Assembly: GCF_021495345.1 (NCBI RefSeq)
Contig: NZ_CP099397.1
Span: 5,215,001-5,279,000, forward strand
DNA length: 64,000 nucleotides
From: Pseudomonas hydrolytica
Lineage (GTDB): Bacteria > Pseudomonadota > Gammaproteobacteria > Pseudomonadales > Pseudomonadaceae
Direction: 5' to 3'
Shown here: positions 46,585 to 56,540 of the stretch, one piece after another
How the letters are laid out: each line of letters begins with the position of its first letter
Numbering within the stretch: position 1 is the stretch's first letter
Program-made: the position numbers and the translations under genes
The notes under the pieces: model-generated
What the model saw: the letters and a program-made list of their open reading frames with translations, nothing else
Told to the model about the DNA's origin: nothing
Databases searched by the model: none

Positions 46585-49500
46585 TCAGCTTTCCTCGCTA
46601 TCGAGCAGCAGGTTTTCCAGCGCTTCGCGGTACTCGCCGGGATTCTCCCACAGGCCGCGCTGCTGGGCTTCCAGCAGGCGTTCGAGGATATCGTTGAGCG
46701 CCCCCGGGTTGTGCTGTTGGATAAAATCGCGGGTGTCCTTGTCGAGCAGGTAGGCATCGGTGAGCAGCGCGTACTGGTGGTCGTCCACCAGCTCGCTGGT
46801 GGCGTCGAAGGCGAACAGGTAGTCGATGGTCGCCGCCAGCTCGAAGGCGCCCTTGTAGCCGTGGCGCTTCATGCCCTCGATCCACTTGGGATTGGCAGCA
46901 CGGGCACGCACCACACGGTTGAGTTCTTCCTTGAGGCTGCGGATGCGCGGCGTATCCGGCTGGCTGTTGTCGCCAAAGTAGCTGGCCACCTTAAGCCCGC
47001 GCAGGGTTTCCACCGCCGCCAGCATGCCGCCCTGAAACTGGTAGTAGTCGTTGGAATCGAGGATGTCGTGCTCGCGGTTGTCCTGGTTGTGCAGCACCGC
47101 CTGCATCTGCTCCAGGCGCTCGACGAAGCGCTGCCGCGCGGGTGCGCCCTCGGCGCCGCTGCCGTAGGCGTAGCCGCCCCAGTTCAGATACACCTCGGCC
47201 AGATCCGCGCGGCTCTGCCACAGGCGCTCCTCGATGGCGTTCTGCACCCCGGCGCCATAGGCCCCCGGCTTGGCGCCGAACACCCGCCAGCCGGCCTGAC
47301 GCCGCGCCTCGGCTTCATCCAGGCCACCATCCTTGAGCGCCAGCGACTCGCGCCAGACCCGCGCCGACAGCGGGTTCATGTCTTCCGGCTCGTCCAGCTC
47401 GATCACCGCCTGCACGGCCTCGTCGAACAGGCGGATCAGGTTGCTGAAGGCATCGCGGAAGAAGCCCGACACGCGCAGGGTGACATCCACCCGGGGGCGG
47501 CCCAACTGCTCCAGCGGCAACACATCGAAACGCTCGACGCGCTGGCTACCCGGCTGCCATACCGGGCGCACGCCCATCAGCGCCAGCGCCTGGGCGATAT
47601 CGTCGCCGCCGGTACGCATGGTCGCCGTGCCCCATACCGACAGGCCGAGCTGGCGCAGGTGGTCGCCCTCGTCCTGCAGGTGGCGCTCCAGCAGGCGATC
47701 CGCCGCCTGCACGCCGAGGCGCCAGGCAGTGGGCGTGGGCAAGTGGCGCACGTCGACGGTGAAGAAGTTGCGCCCAGTGGGCAGCACGTCCAAGCGTCCG
47801 CGACTCGGCGCGCCACTCGGCCCGGCAGGCACGAAACGCCCCTCCAGCGCGGCCAGCAGACCGCCCATTTCGGCGTCGCCGCAGGCATCCAGCAACGGCG
47901 CGATATGCTCGGCCAGGCCGTCGAGAATCAGCGCCACCTCGGCGCCAAAGGCTTCGCTGCACTCCCCTGCCAGGCGCTGTTCGATCAGCCTCAGCGCCAG
48001 CAGCTCCAGGCGCTCGCGGGTATCGCCGACGGTGCGCCACAGGCTGTTATCCACAGCCATCAGCACTTGTGGACGGGGCCCCGCCCAGGCCTGGCCCATA
48101 TCGCAGTCCAGCGGATCTAGGCCCAGCTCCAGGCCGCGCGCCAGTGCGCGCAGCAGGCTGGCATTGGCGCCCTGGCCATCGCCACGTGGGATGCGCAGCA
48201 AGGCCAGCAGGGTGTCGCGGCGCAGCTGGCCAGTCGGCGACTCGCCGAACACATGCAGGCCATCGCGGATCTGCGATTCCTTGAGGTCGCAGAGGTAGGC
48301 ATCGAGCTGCGGCAGCCAGCTGTCGGCATCGTCGTTGAGTTGCAGGCCCAGCTCGCGGTCGAGGCTGGCCTCGCGCACCTTGGCCAGGATCTCACCGCGT
48401 AGCTCCACGGCGCGGCGCTGGTCGAGCTGGCTGGCGTCGTAGTACTCGTCGGCCAGGCGCTCCAAATCACGCAGCGGGCCATAGCTTTCGGCGCGAGTCA
48501 GCGGCGGCATCAGATGGTCGATGATCACCGCCTGGGTGCGGCGCTTGGCCTGCGCGCCCTCGCCCGGGTCGTTGACGATAAAGGGATAGATATTCGGCAG
48601 CGGGCCGATCAGCGCCTGCGGCCAGCAGCCCTCGGACAGGCCGACGCTCTTGCCCGGCAGCCATTCCAGATTGCCATGCTTGCCGACGTGGATCAGCGCA
48701 TCGGCGGCGAAGACCTTGCGCAGCCAGGCGTAGAAGGCGATATAGCCGTGCGGCGGCACCAGATCCGGGTCGTGGTACACCGCCGCCGGGTCGAGCTGGT
48801 AGCCGCGCGCCGGCTGGATGCCGACGAAGCACAGACCGAAGCGCAGCCCGGCCACCATCATCCGCCCGCAGCGGAACATGGGATCATCCTGCGGCTCGCC
48901 CCAACGCTCGCGTACTGCCTGCTGATTCTGCTCAGGCAGGCTGTGGAAAAACGTCAGGTAGTCGTCCAGCGCCAGGCTCTGCGCACAGGGGCGCGTATCC
49001 AGGCCATCCAGATCGTTGGTGACGCCGCCGAGCAGGCTGTGGACAAGTGCGGTGCCGCTATCGGGCAGGTTATCCACCGGATAGCCCTGGGTCTGCAGCG
49101 CGTGGAGGATATTCAGCGCGGCGGCCGGCGTATCCAGACCCACGCCATTGCCGATACGGCCATCGCGGGTCGGGTAGTTGGCAAGAATCAGCGCGATTCG
49201 CTTCTGATCGTTGCTTTTAAGCGCCAACTGACACCAGTTACGCGCCAGTTCAGCGACGAAGGCCATACCCGATTCGTGTGCCTGGTAGCACACCACATCG
49301 CTCTGGCTGCGCTCGCTGCGCCAGGCCAGACCCTTGAAGCTGATGGCGGTGCCGATCAGCCGGCCATCCAGCTCGGGCAGTACCACATGCATGGCCAGGT
49401 CACGCGAGCCCAGGCCCTGGGCGCTGGCCTGCCACTGCGCCTGGTTATCCAGCGAGCAGATGGCCTGCAGCACCGGGATATCGCGGCGGAACACCCGCGC

Positions 49501-50331
49501 CTGTGGCGCCTCAGGGTTGGACAGGGCAAAGCCGGTGGTATTGATGATCAGCGCGGCGTTCGTTTCGTCCAGCCAGTCCTGCACCTGGCCCAGACAGGCC
49601 GGCTCCTTGAGGCTGGCCACCGCAATCGGCAGCGGGTTAAGGCCCTGGCCGAATAGGTGCTGGCAGAAGGTATCGACGAAGGCAGTGTTCGCCGACTGCA
49701 CATGGTTGCGGTAGAACAGCAGCGCCACCACAGGCGCGTCAGGCTGCCACTGCGCATGCCAGTCGGCCAGCGTGGCCGGACTGTGCTGCGGGTGATAGAG
49801 GCCGACACGCGGCAGCGCTTGCGGCTCCTGCCAGGCATCGTCGCGCCCCAGCCAGCGGCTGCCGATGCAGCGAAACAGCTGGCGGGCATTGTCCAGCCCG
49901 CCCTGACGCAGGTATTGCCACAGGCGCTGGCTGTCTTCTTCCCCGACGTTGCCGAGCGCGCTCAGCTCCGGGTCGGGCTTGTCGTCACCCGGCACCATGA
50001 TCACTGTGGCGCCGCGCGCACCCAGCTCAACCAGGCGCTCGACGCCATAGTGCCAGTAGCTCACCCCGCCATGCACCGAGATCAGGATGACCTTGGCATG
50101 CTGCAGCACCTGCTCGACGTAGTAATCCACCGAGGCGTGGTTGCTCAGCTGCGCCGGGCTGGCCAGGCGCAGGCTGGGGTAGTCGTCCGGCAGTTGCCGC
50201 GCCGCTTCGGCCAGCAACGACAGGTGCGAATCACCCGTGCACAGGATCACCAGCTCGGCCGGGGTCTGGCCGAGGTCGGCGATGCTGTCGGCCGGCAGTT
50301 GAGCACCGGGTTGGGTACGCAGTAAGTGCAT
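46585..50331 (-). CDS. cobN: cobaltochelatase subunit CobN
   Basis: A 1248-residue catalytic subunit that inserts cobalt into hydrogenobyrinic acid a,c-diamide with ATP and the ChlI/ChlD-type subunits. CobN/ChlH motifs include 'ILISVHGGVSYWHYGVERL', 'HVGKHGNLEWLPGKSVGLS' and 'FIVNDPGEGAQAKRR'. Full length for the family (about 1250). Located second in the cobW-headed operon, with a REP palindrome in the cobW-cobN gap and another repeat after its end. Confidence 0.96.
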   Translation of the reverse strand: MHLLRTQPGAQLPADSIADLGQTPAELVILCTGDSHLSLLAEAARQLPDDYPSLRLASPAQLSNHASVDYYVEQVLQHAKVILISVHGGVSYWHYGVERLVELGARGATVIMVPGDDKPDPELSALGNVGEEDSQRLWQYLRQGGLDNARQLFRCIGSRWLGRDDAWQEPQALPRVGLYHPQHSPATLADWHAQWQPDAPVVALLFYRNHVQSANTAFVDTFCQHLFGQGLNPLPIAVASLKEPACLGQVQDWLDETNAALIINTTGFALSNPEAPQARVFRRDIPVLQAICSLDNQAQWQASAQGLGSRDLAMHVVLPELDGRLIGTAISFKGLAWRSERSQSDVVCYQAHESGMAFVAELARNWCQLALKSNDQKRIALILANYPTRDGRIGNGVGLDTPAAALNILHALQTQGYPVDNLPDSGTALVHSLLGGVTNDLDGLDTRPCAQSLALDDYLTFFHSLPEQNQQAVRERWGEPQDDPMFRCGRMMVAGLRFGLCFVGIQPARGYQLDPAAVYHDPDLVPPHGYIAFYAWLRKVFAADALIHVGKHGNLEWLPGKSVGLSEGCWPQALIGPLPNIYPFIVNDPGEGAQAKRRTQAVIIDHLMPPLTRAESYGPLRDLERLADEYYDASQLDQRRAVELRGEILAKVREASLDRELGLQLNDDADSWLPQLDAYLCDLKESQIRDGLHVFGESPTGQLRRDTLLALLRIPRGDGQGANASLLRALARGLELGLDPLDCDMGQAWAGPRPQVLMAVDNSLWRTVGDTRERLELLALRLIEQRLAGECSEAFGAEVALILDGLAEHIAPLLDACGDAEMGGLLAALEGRFVPAGPSGAPSRGRLDVLPTGRNFFTVDVRHLPTPTAWRLGVQAADRLLERHLQDEGDHLRQLGLSVWGTATMRTGGDDIAQALALMGVRPVWQPGSQRVERFDVLPLEQLGRPRVDVTLRVSGFFRDAFSNLIRLFDEAVQAVIELDEPEDMNPLSARVWRESLALKDGGLDEAEARRQAGWRVFGAKPGAYGAGVQNAIEERLWQSRADLAEVYLNWGGYAYGSGAEGAPARQRFVERLEQMQAVLHNQDNREHDILDSNDYYQFQGGMLAAVETLRGLKVASYFGDNSQPDTPRIRSLKEELNRVVRARAANPKWIEGMKRHGYKGAFELAATIDYLFAFDATSELVDDHQYALLTDAYLLDKDTRDFIQQHNPGALNDILERLLEAQQRGLWENPGEYREALENLLLDSEES

Positions 50332-50347
50332 CTACGAATCCAAGGAC

Positions 50348-50402
50348 ATCGCCCGCAAGCGGGCTCCTACAGGGTGTGTGTAGGAGCCCGCTTGCGGGCG
50401 AT
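50348..50402. repeat. REP-type palindrome between cobW and cobN
   Basis: Two near-identical facing arms ATCGCCCGCAAGCGGGCTCC and their mirror around a short centre, 55 bp in all, fill most of the 76-bp gap. In an RNA this would fold into a very stable hairpin 17 bases before the cobN ATG. Confidence 0.85.
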
Positions 50403-50407
50403 CATTA

Positions 50408-51457
50408 TCAAGCCAGCGCCGCCTTCAGCTCGGCTTCAATAGCCGCGCGGTCGAGCTGCTGGCCGATCAGCACCAGGCGGCTCACACGCGGCTCGTCGGC
50501 CTGCCAGGCGCGGTCGAAATGGCGGTCGAAGCGCTGGCCGACGCCCTGCACCAGCAGGCGCATAGGTTTGCCAGGGATTGCCGCGAAGCCTTTTACCCGC
50601 AGGATGCCGTACTGGGACACCGCCGCCTTCAGCGCAGCGAGCAGGCGCGCCTCCTCGGCTTCGGGTAGTTCCACGTGGAACGAGTCGAATTCCTCGTGAT
50701 CATGGTCTTCATCTTCGTCGTCGTGATGGGTACGGCGGCTGTCGATATGCAGCTCGGTTTCGCTGTTCAGGCCCAGCAGCACGTCCAGCGGCAGCTCGCC
50801 GCCGTGCGCCTCGATCACCTTCACCGCTGGCGGCAGTTCCTCGGCCACCTCGGCGCGCACCGCGGCCAGTGCCTCGGCATCGAGCAGGTCGGCCTTGTTG
50901 AGAATCACCAGGTCGGCGCTGGCCAGCTGATCGGCGAAGAGTTCATGCAGCGGCGACTCGTGGTCGAGGTTGGGGTCGAGCTTGCGCTGCTCGTCCACCT
51001 GATCGGGGAAGGCGGCGAAGGTGCCGGCGAGCACTGCCGGGCTGTCGACCACGGTGATCACCGCGTCGACCGTGCAGGCGTTGCGGATTTCCGGCCAGTT
51101 GAAGGCCTGCACCAGCGGCTTGGGCAGGGCCAGACCACTGGTCTCGATCAGGATGTGGTCGAGGTCACCCCGGCGCGCCACCAGTTCGCGCATCACCGGG
51201 AAGAACTCTTCCTGCACGGTGCAGCACAGGCAGCCGTTGGCCAGCTCGAAGACCCGACCGTTGGCCTCTTCCTCACTGCAGCCGATGGAACACTGCTTGA
51301 GGATCTCGCCATCGATACCCAGCTCGCCGAACTCGTTGACGATCACCGCGATACGGCGTCCTTCGGCATGGGCCAGCAGGTGGCGCAGCAAGGTGGTTTT
51401 GCCGGCACCGAGAAAACCGGTGACGATGGTGACAGGCAGTTTGGCGAGGGTTTTCAT
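50408..51457 (-). CDS. cobW: CobW-family GTPase metallochaperone
   Basis: A 349-residue COG0523 GTPase with Walker A 'VTGFLGAGKTTLLRHLL', the metal motif 'GCLCC' (CxCC), Walker B 'ILIETSGLALP', NKAD 'LNKADLL' and an acidic histidine-rich stretch 'RTHHDDEDEDHDHEEFDSFH' region before the C-terminal domain. It probably delivers cobalt to CobN. The ATG at 51457 is the family N-terminus ('MKTLAKLPVTIVTGF'). It heads the operon behind cobalamin riboswitch 3, which suits a B12-pathway role rather than the Zur-controlled zinc role of other COG0523 proteins. Confidence 0.94.
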   Translation of the reverse strand: MKTLAKLPVTIVTGFLGAGKTTLLRHLLAHAEGRRIAVIVNEFGELGIDGEILKQCSIGCSEEEANGRVFELANGCLCCTVQEEFFPVMRELVARRGDLDHILIETSGLALPKPLVQAFNWPEIRNACTVDAVITVVDSPAVLAGTFAAFPDQVDEQRKLDPNLDHESPLHELFADQLASADLVILNKADLLDAEALAAVRAEVAEELPPAVKVIEAHGGELPLDVLLGLNSETELHIDSRRTHHDDEDEDHDHEEFDSFHVELPEAEEARLLAALKAAVSQYGILRVKGFAAIPGKPMRLLVQGVGQRFDRHFDRAWQADEPRVSRLVLIGQQLDRAAIEAELKAALA

Positions 51458-51565
51458 GGTGGCCCCGTGGCGTCGGTCAATTCGGCGGACGGGTACGGGC
51501 AGACAGGCACGCAGAGGCATGCTGGCCGCATCGGATCACCCCGTCCGAGCAAGTGGCTGGTCAAT

Positions 51566-51734
51566 CGAGGCAGGTCTCCTGGCTCACGGCTTGCGCGGCG
51601 CGCGTCCCTTCACCTTCCCGCCGGTTGGCAGTGGTCTAACGAAGGGCATAACCGTTCACAGTTGCGGGGGCAGCCAGGGCATCGACCCTGTTCCCTCTTA
51701 GCTTCGCCGCGCTTCGGCGGCGAAGAACCTCGAA
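51566..51734 (-). promoter_or_regulatory. cobalamin riboswitch 3, upstream of cobW
   Basis: On the minus strand: AAGAGGGAACAGGGT, GGCTGCCCCCGCAACTGTGAAC, CCACTG, GGGAAGGTGAAGG and the B12 box GTGAGCCAGGAGACCTGCC are all present and uninterrupted. It controls the cobW-cobN-chlI-chlD-cobF run. Confidence 0.95.
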
Positions 51735-51824
51735 AGCAAGAAGGCTACGCAGGCCGCGGCGGCCGGTCAATCGCGGTTGACCGCTGGCAGGTGCCATGTT
51801 GAGCTACGCCACCGCTCAGCCCGA

Positions 51825-52271
51825 ATGCCACTCATGTTGCCGACTGCCTCCGCCCCCCCATCCGCCTCACCGACACAGGTCGTCGCCGGGCTGGGTTGTC
51901 GTCGCGGCTGCAGCCGGGACGAGCTGCTCGAACTGCTTATCCACAGCCTGGCTCGGCATGAGCTGACGGTGAACAATCTGGCCGGCCTGGCCAGCATCGC
52001 CCACAAGCGCGACGAAGCCGGCCTGCATGACCTGGCCGAACATCTGGGCCTGGAGCTGGTGTTCTTTTCGCCCGAGCAACTGGCTGGCTATCAGACGCCG
52101 ACAGGCGCCAGCGCCCTTAGCCAAGCCACCACCGGCAGCCCCGCCGTAGCCGAGCCTTGTGCCCTGGCGCTGGCGGCAAACATGGGCACAGCGCCGCGCC
52201 GGCTCGGCGAGAAAACCCGCAGCGCCAGCGCCACCTGCGCGCTAGCCATATTCGACAGAGAACCCGAATGA
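51825..52271 (+). CDS. cobE: CobE/CbiG C-terminal-domain protein
   Basis: A 148-residue protein with the CobE/CbiG_C core 'VVAGLGCRRGCSRDELLELL' and 'TVNNLAGLASIAHKRDEAGLHDLAEHLGLELVFFSPEQLA'. CobE is required for aerobic cobalamin synthesis in P. denitrificans but its reaction is not defined. ATG candidates at 51825 and 51834; neither has a strong ribosome binding site. Divergent from the riboswitch 3 operon; its TGA overlaps the cobM ATG (ATGA). Confidence 0.87.
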   Translation: MPLMLPTASAPPSASPTQVVAGLGCRRGCSRDELLELLIHSLARHELTVNNLAGLASIAHKRDEAGLHDLAEHLGLELVFFSPEQLAGYQTPTGASALSQATTGSPAVAEPCALALAANMGTAPRRLGEKTRSASATCALAIFDREPE

Positions 52272-53023
52272 CCGTCTACTTTATCGGCGCCGGCCCCGGC
52301 GACCCCGAGCTGATCACCGTCAAGGGCCAGCGCCTGATCCGTGCGTGCCCGGTGATCCTCTATGCCGGCTCATTGGTGCCCGAAGCGGTGCTGCAGGGCC
52401 ATAGCGCCGAACAGGTGGTGAACACGGCCGAGCTGAATCTTGGGGAAATCGTCACCCTGCTGCATCAGGCCCATAGGCGCGGCCAGGACGTGGCCCGGGT
52501 GCATTCGGGTGACCCTTCGCTGTATGGCGCCATCGGCGAGCAGATTCGCGAACTGCGTGCTCTGGGCATTCCGTTCGAGATCGTCCCAGGCGTCACCGCC
52601 ACCGCCGCCTGCGCGGCGCTACTGGAAAGCGAGCTGACCCTGCCGGGTATCGCCCAGACGGTGATCCTTACCCGCTATGGCACCACCTCGCCAATGCCCG
52701 AGGACGAACAGCTGCATGACCTGGCCAGGCACCGCGCAACCATGGCCATCCACCTTGGTGTGCGCCAACTGCCGGCTATCGTCAGCGAACTGCTGCCGCA
52801 CTATGGCGCCGACTGCCCCATTGCCGTTATCCACAGGGCCAGTTGGCCGGATCAGGACTGGGTACTGGGCACCCTGGCCGATATCGAGGCAAAGGTCGCC
52901 ACCAAGGAGTTCCGCCGCACGGCATTGATCCTCGTAGGGCGGGTGCTCGATCCGGGCTCCTTTGCCGAGTCGGCGCTATATGACGCCGGGCATCGTCACC
53001 TTTACCGTCCCGGCAACGATTGA
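52268..53023 (+). CDS. cobM: precorrin-4 C11-methyltransferase
   Basis: A 251-residue tetrapyrrole methylase with 'VYFIGAGPGDPELITVKGQRLI', 'CPVILYAGSLVP', 'VHSGDPSLYGAIGEQI' and 'VPGVTATAACAALLESELTLPGIAQTVILTR' region, typical for CobM/CbiF. It methylates C11 of precorrin-4. Translationally coupled to cobE. Confidence 0.95.
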   Translation: MTVYFIGAGPGDPELITVKGQRLIRACPVILYAGSLVPEAVLQGHSAEQVVNTAELNLGEIVTLLHQAHRRGQDVARVHSGDPSLYGAIGEQIRELRALGIPFEIVPGVTATAACAALLESELTLPGIAQTVILTRYGTTSPMPEDEQLHDLARHRATMAIHLGVRQLPAIVSELLPHYGADCPIAVIHRASWPDQDWVLGTLADIEAKVATKEFRRTALILVGRVLDPGSFAESALYDAGHRHLYRPGND

Positions 53024-53244
53024 GCCTGGCGAGAAACCGTACAAAGCGCTGAAGGCCCCGCCATTTATGGCTTGCAGAGTCTTATCAACAGGATAGAAAG
53101 CCTGTTATCCAGATGCTCTGTGGATAGCGAACAGGCAGGCGAACAGTTTCTGTACAAGTCGCTGAAAGGCCCTGACTATCAAAGCCTTAGCCAGGTATCA
53201 CAAGGATATCCACAGGATGATCCACGCCTACTGTGAGCAACTGC
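53024..53244. other. intergenic region with DnaA-box-like sites and a direct repeat
   Basis: Four sites one base off TTATCCACA lie at 53083 (TTATCAACA), 53106 (TTATCCAGA), 53120 (TGTGGATAG) and 53207 (ATATCCACA). Two related blocks (TACAAAGCGCTGAAGGCCCC at 53041 and TACAAGTCGCTGAAAGGCCC at 53153) form an imperfect direct repeat about 112 bp apart. No gene seen. Confidence 0.5.
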
Positions 53245-53475
53245 TCACAGCTGCACCTCGACCCGCTTGATACCCAGAGCCCGCAGTTCCGGCATTAGTG
53301 CATCCAGGCTGGCAAAGGTCTGCACCTGCTCGTCTTCATCCACCAGAAAGAAGCTGCGGCCCGCTTCCTTCTCGAACAACACGATCCACTGCGTGGTATT
53401 GGCCGGGTTGACCATGATCTGGGTGTCGAACAGAACGCCCTCGGCCGTTCCGCGTTTTACATCCGCGCGCTTCAT
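53245..53475 (-). CDS. conserved small hypothetical protein
   Basis: A 76-residue protein ('MKRADVKRGTAEGVLFD', 'WIVLFEKEAGRSFFLVDEDEQVQ') rich in charged residues, predicted alpha/beta without membrane segments or cysteines. GGAGAG lies before the ATG. I believe close relatives occur in other pseudomonads, but I cannot name a domain. A stand-alone gene, convergent with cobM. Confidence 0.75.
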   Translation of the reverse strand: MKRADVKRGTAEGVLFDTQIMVNPANTTQWIVLFEKEAGRSFFLVDEDEQVQTFASLDALMPELRALGIKRVEVQL

Positions 53476-53597
53476 CCGCTCTCCTGTTCCAGCCTGTCAG
53501 GGGTGCGCCTGCCGAAAAGCCTGGCAGGCGGGCGGACAGTGTAAGGGATGAGGTGGCCCTACTTGCCCAGCTGGTGAACTGAACAGATTCATGCTTA

Positions 53598-53612
53598 TAT
53601 ATGCTTCATATA
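53598..53612. promoter_or_regulatory. operator-like inverted repeat before the RHH-MetAP operon
   Basis: TATATGCTTCATATA is a perfect 6-3-6 palindrome, followed by another CATATA one helical turn later (53618-53623); ATGCTT is also repeated at 53591 and 53601. This spacing suits binding by a ribbon-helix-helix protein. Confidence 0.5.
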
Positions 53613-53635
53613 CGAAACATATAAAGGAAACCAGT

Positions 53636-53848
53636 ATGGGTATCGTCAATATCGATGACGAGCTGCATGACCAGATTCGCCGTGCGAGTAGCGTCTCGGG
53701 CCGCTCCATCAATGCCCAGGCAGGCTTCTGGATTCGCATCGGCATGCTCTGCGAGATGAACCCGACGCTGAGCTTCAATGAGGTGATGGCCGCCGAGATG
53801 CGCGCGGCCGGTGTGGTGGTACCGCCGCGTATGGCGGACGCGTCATGA
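53636..53848 (+). CDS. ParD-like ribbon-helix-helix protein
   Basis: A 70-residue protein starting MGIVNIDDELHDQIRRASS, with the short beta-strand plus two-helix pattern of ParD-like/RHH proteins ('SGRSINAQAGFWIRIGML'). AAAGGAAA precedes the ATG at 53636; an in-frame ATG 15 codons upstream lies in the operator-like region and is less likely. Its stop overlaps the start of a methionine aminopeptidase gene (ATGA). ParD-like proteins are antitoxin-type DNA binders; no ParE toxin is present, so the partner here is the peptidase. Confidence 0.82.
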   Translation: MGIVNIDDELHDQIRRASSVSGRSINAQAGFWIRIGMLCEMNPTLSFNEVMAAEMRAAGVVVPPRMADAS

Positions 53849-54624
53849 GCAAGACGCCCGAACAGATCGCCCTGATGGCGGAGTCCGGAAGATTGCTCGC
53901 GTCCGTGTTCGGCTATCTGGATCGCCTGGATTTGCTCGGCATGTCCACTCTGCAAGTCAACGACCTTGTGGATAAGTACATCGTGGAGGAACTTAAGGCG
54001 CGTCCGGCGAGCAAGGGGCAGTATGGTTTCGCCTACGCCATGAACACGTCGCGCAACGAAGTGGTGTGCCATGGCGTACCCAGCGCAAACGAGATTCTGT
54101 GCGATGGCGATCTGGTGAATTTCGATATCACCCTGGAAAAGAACGGCTACATCGCCGATTCGAGCAAGACCTACCTGATCGGCGAGGTAACGGACCAGGC
54201 TCGTCAGCTCGCCCGAGTGACCTATGAAGCGATGTGCAAGGGCATCGCAGCCGTGAGGCCGGGCGCCCGCCTCGGCGATATCGGCCATGCCATCGAACGG
54301 CACGCTCGCGCCCACGGCTATTCGGTGGTTCGCGATTACTGCGGCCACGGTATTGGCCGGGAAATGCACGAACCACCGGAAGTGCTGCACTGGGGCAAAG
54401 CTGGCACCGGCCTGACGCTGCGCGAAGGCATGACCTTCACCATCGAGCCCATGCTCAACCAGGGCAAGGCGGATGTCCGTACCCTGCGCGACGGCTGGAC
54501 GGTGGTGACCTGCGACGGCCAGCTCTCGGCGCAGTTCGAACACACCGTAGCGGTCACCCGAGACAGCGTTCGTGTGCTTACGCTGCGCCCGGAAGAGCTG
54601 CAACTGAGCAGCGTTTCGGCGTGA
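53845..54624 (+). CDS. map: type I methionine aminopeptidase, second-copy type
   Basis: A 259-residue metalloprotease removing N-terminal methionine. The active site is complete: His in 'EVVCHGVPS', metal ligands Asp in 'VNFDITLEKNGYIADSS' (two), His in 'CGHGIGREMHEPP', Glu in 'TIEPML' and Glu in 'AQFEHTVAV'. Pseudomonads have the housekeeping map next to rpsB; this copy, coupled to an RHH protein, is likely an additional paralogue with its own regulation. A bidirectional terminator follows. Confidence 0.93.
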   Translation: MSKTPEQIALMAESGRLLASVFGYLDRLDLLGMSTLQVNDLVDKYIVEELKARPASKGQYGFAYAMNTSRNEVVCHGVPSANEILCDGDLVNFDITLEKNGYIADSSKTYLIGEVTDQARQLARVTYEAMCKGIAAVRPGARLGDIGHAIERHARAHGYSVVRDYCGHGIGREMHEPPEVLHWGKAGTGLTLREGMTFTIEPMLNQGKADVRTLRDGWTVVTCDGQLSAQFEHTVAVTRDSVRVLTLRPEELQLSSVSA

Positions 54625-54632
54625 TAGAAACG

Positions 54633-54663
54633 CAAAAGCCCGTCCATCTGGACGGGCTTTTTC
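54633..54663. terminator. bidirectional terminator between map and glmS
   Basis: A 9-bp stem AGCCCGTCC / GGACGGGCT with a 4-base loop, AAAA before and TTTTTC after, so it can stop transcripts from both sides. Confidence 0.92.
54648..54656. other. predicted attTn7 insertion point
   Basis: Tn7 inserts about 25 bp past the glmS stop codon (54677), which falls in the terminator. The recognition sequence in the last glmS codons is present. No Tn7 ends or genes are visible, so the site looks empty. Confidence 0.6.
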
Positions 54664-54676
54664 TTCCCGGGCGGCC

Positions 54677-56527
<1,851 letters not shown>

Positions 56528-56540
56528 GGGGCTCTCCTTT

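Noticed and set aside
53636..54624. Classical ParDE toxin-antitoxin operon.
   Set aside because: The second gene is a full methionine aminopeptidase, not a RelE/ParE fold toxin; only the layout is TA-like.
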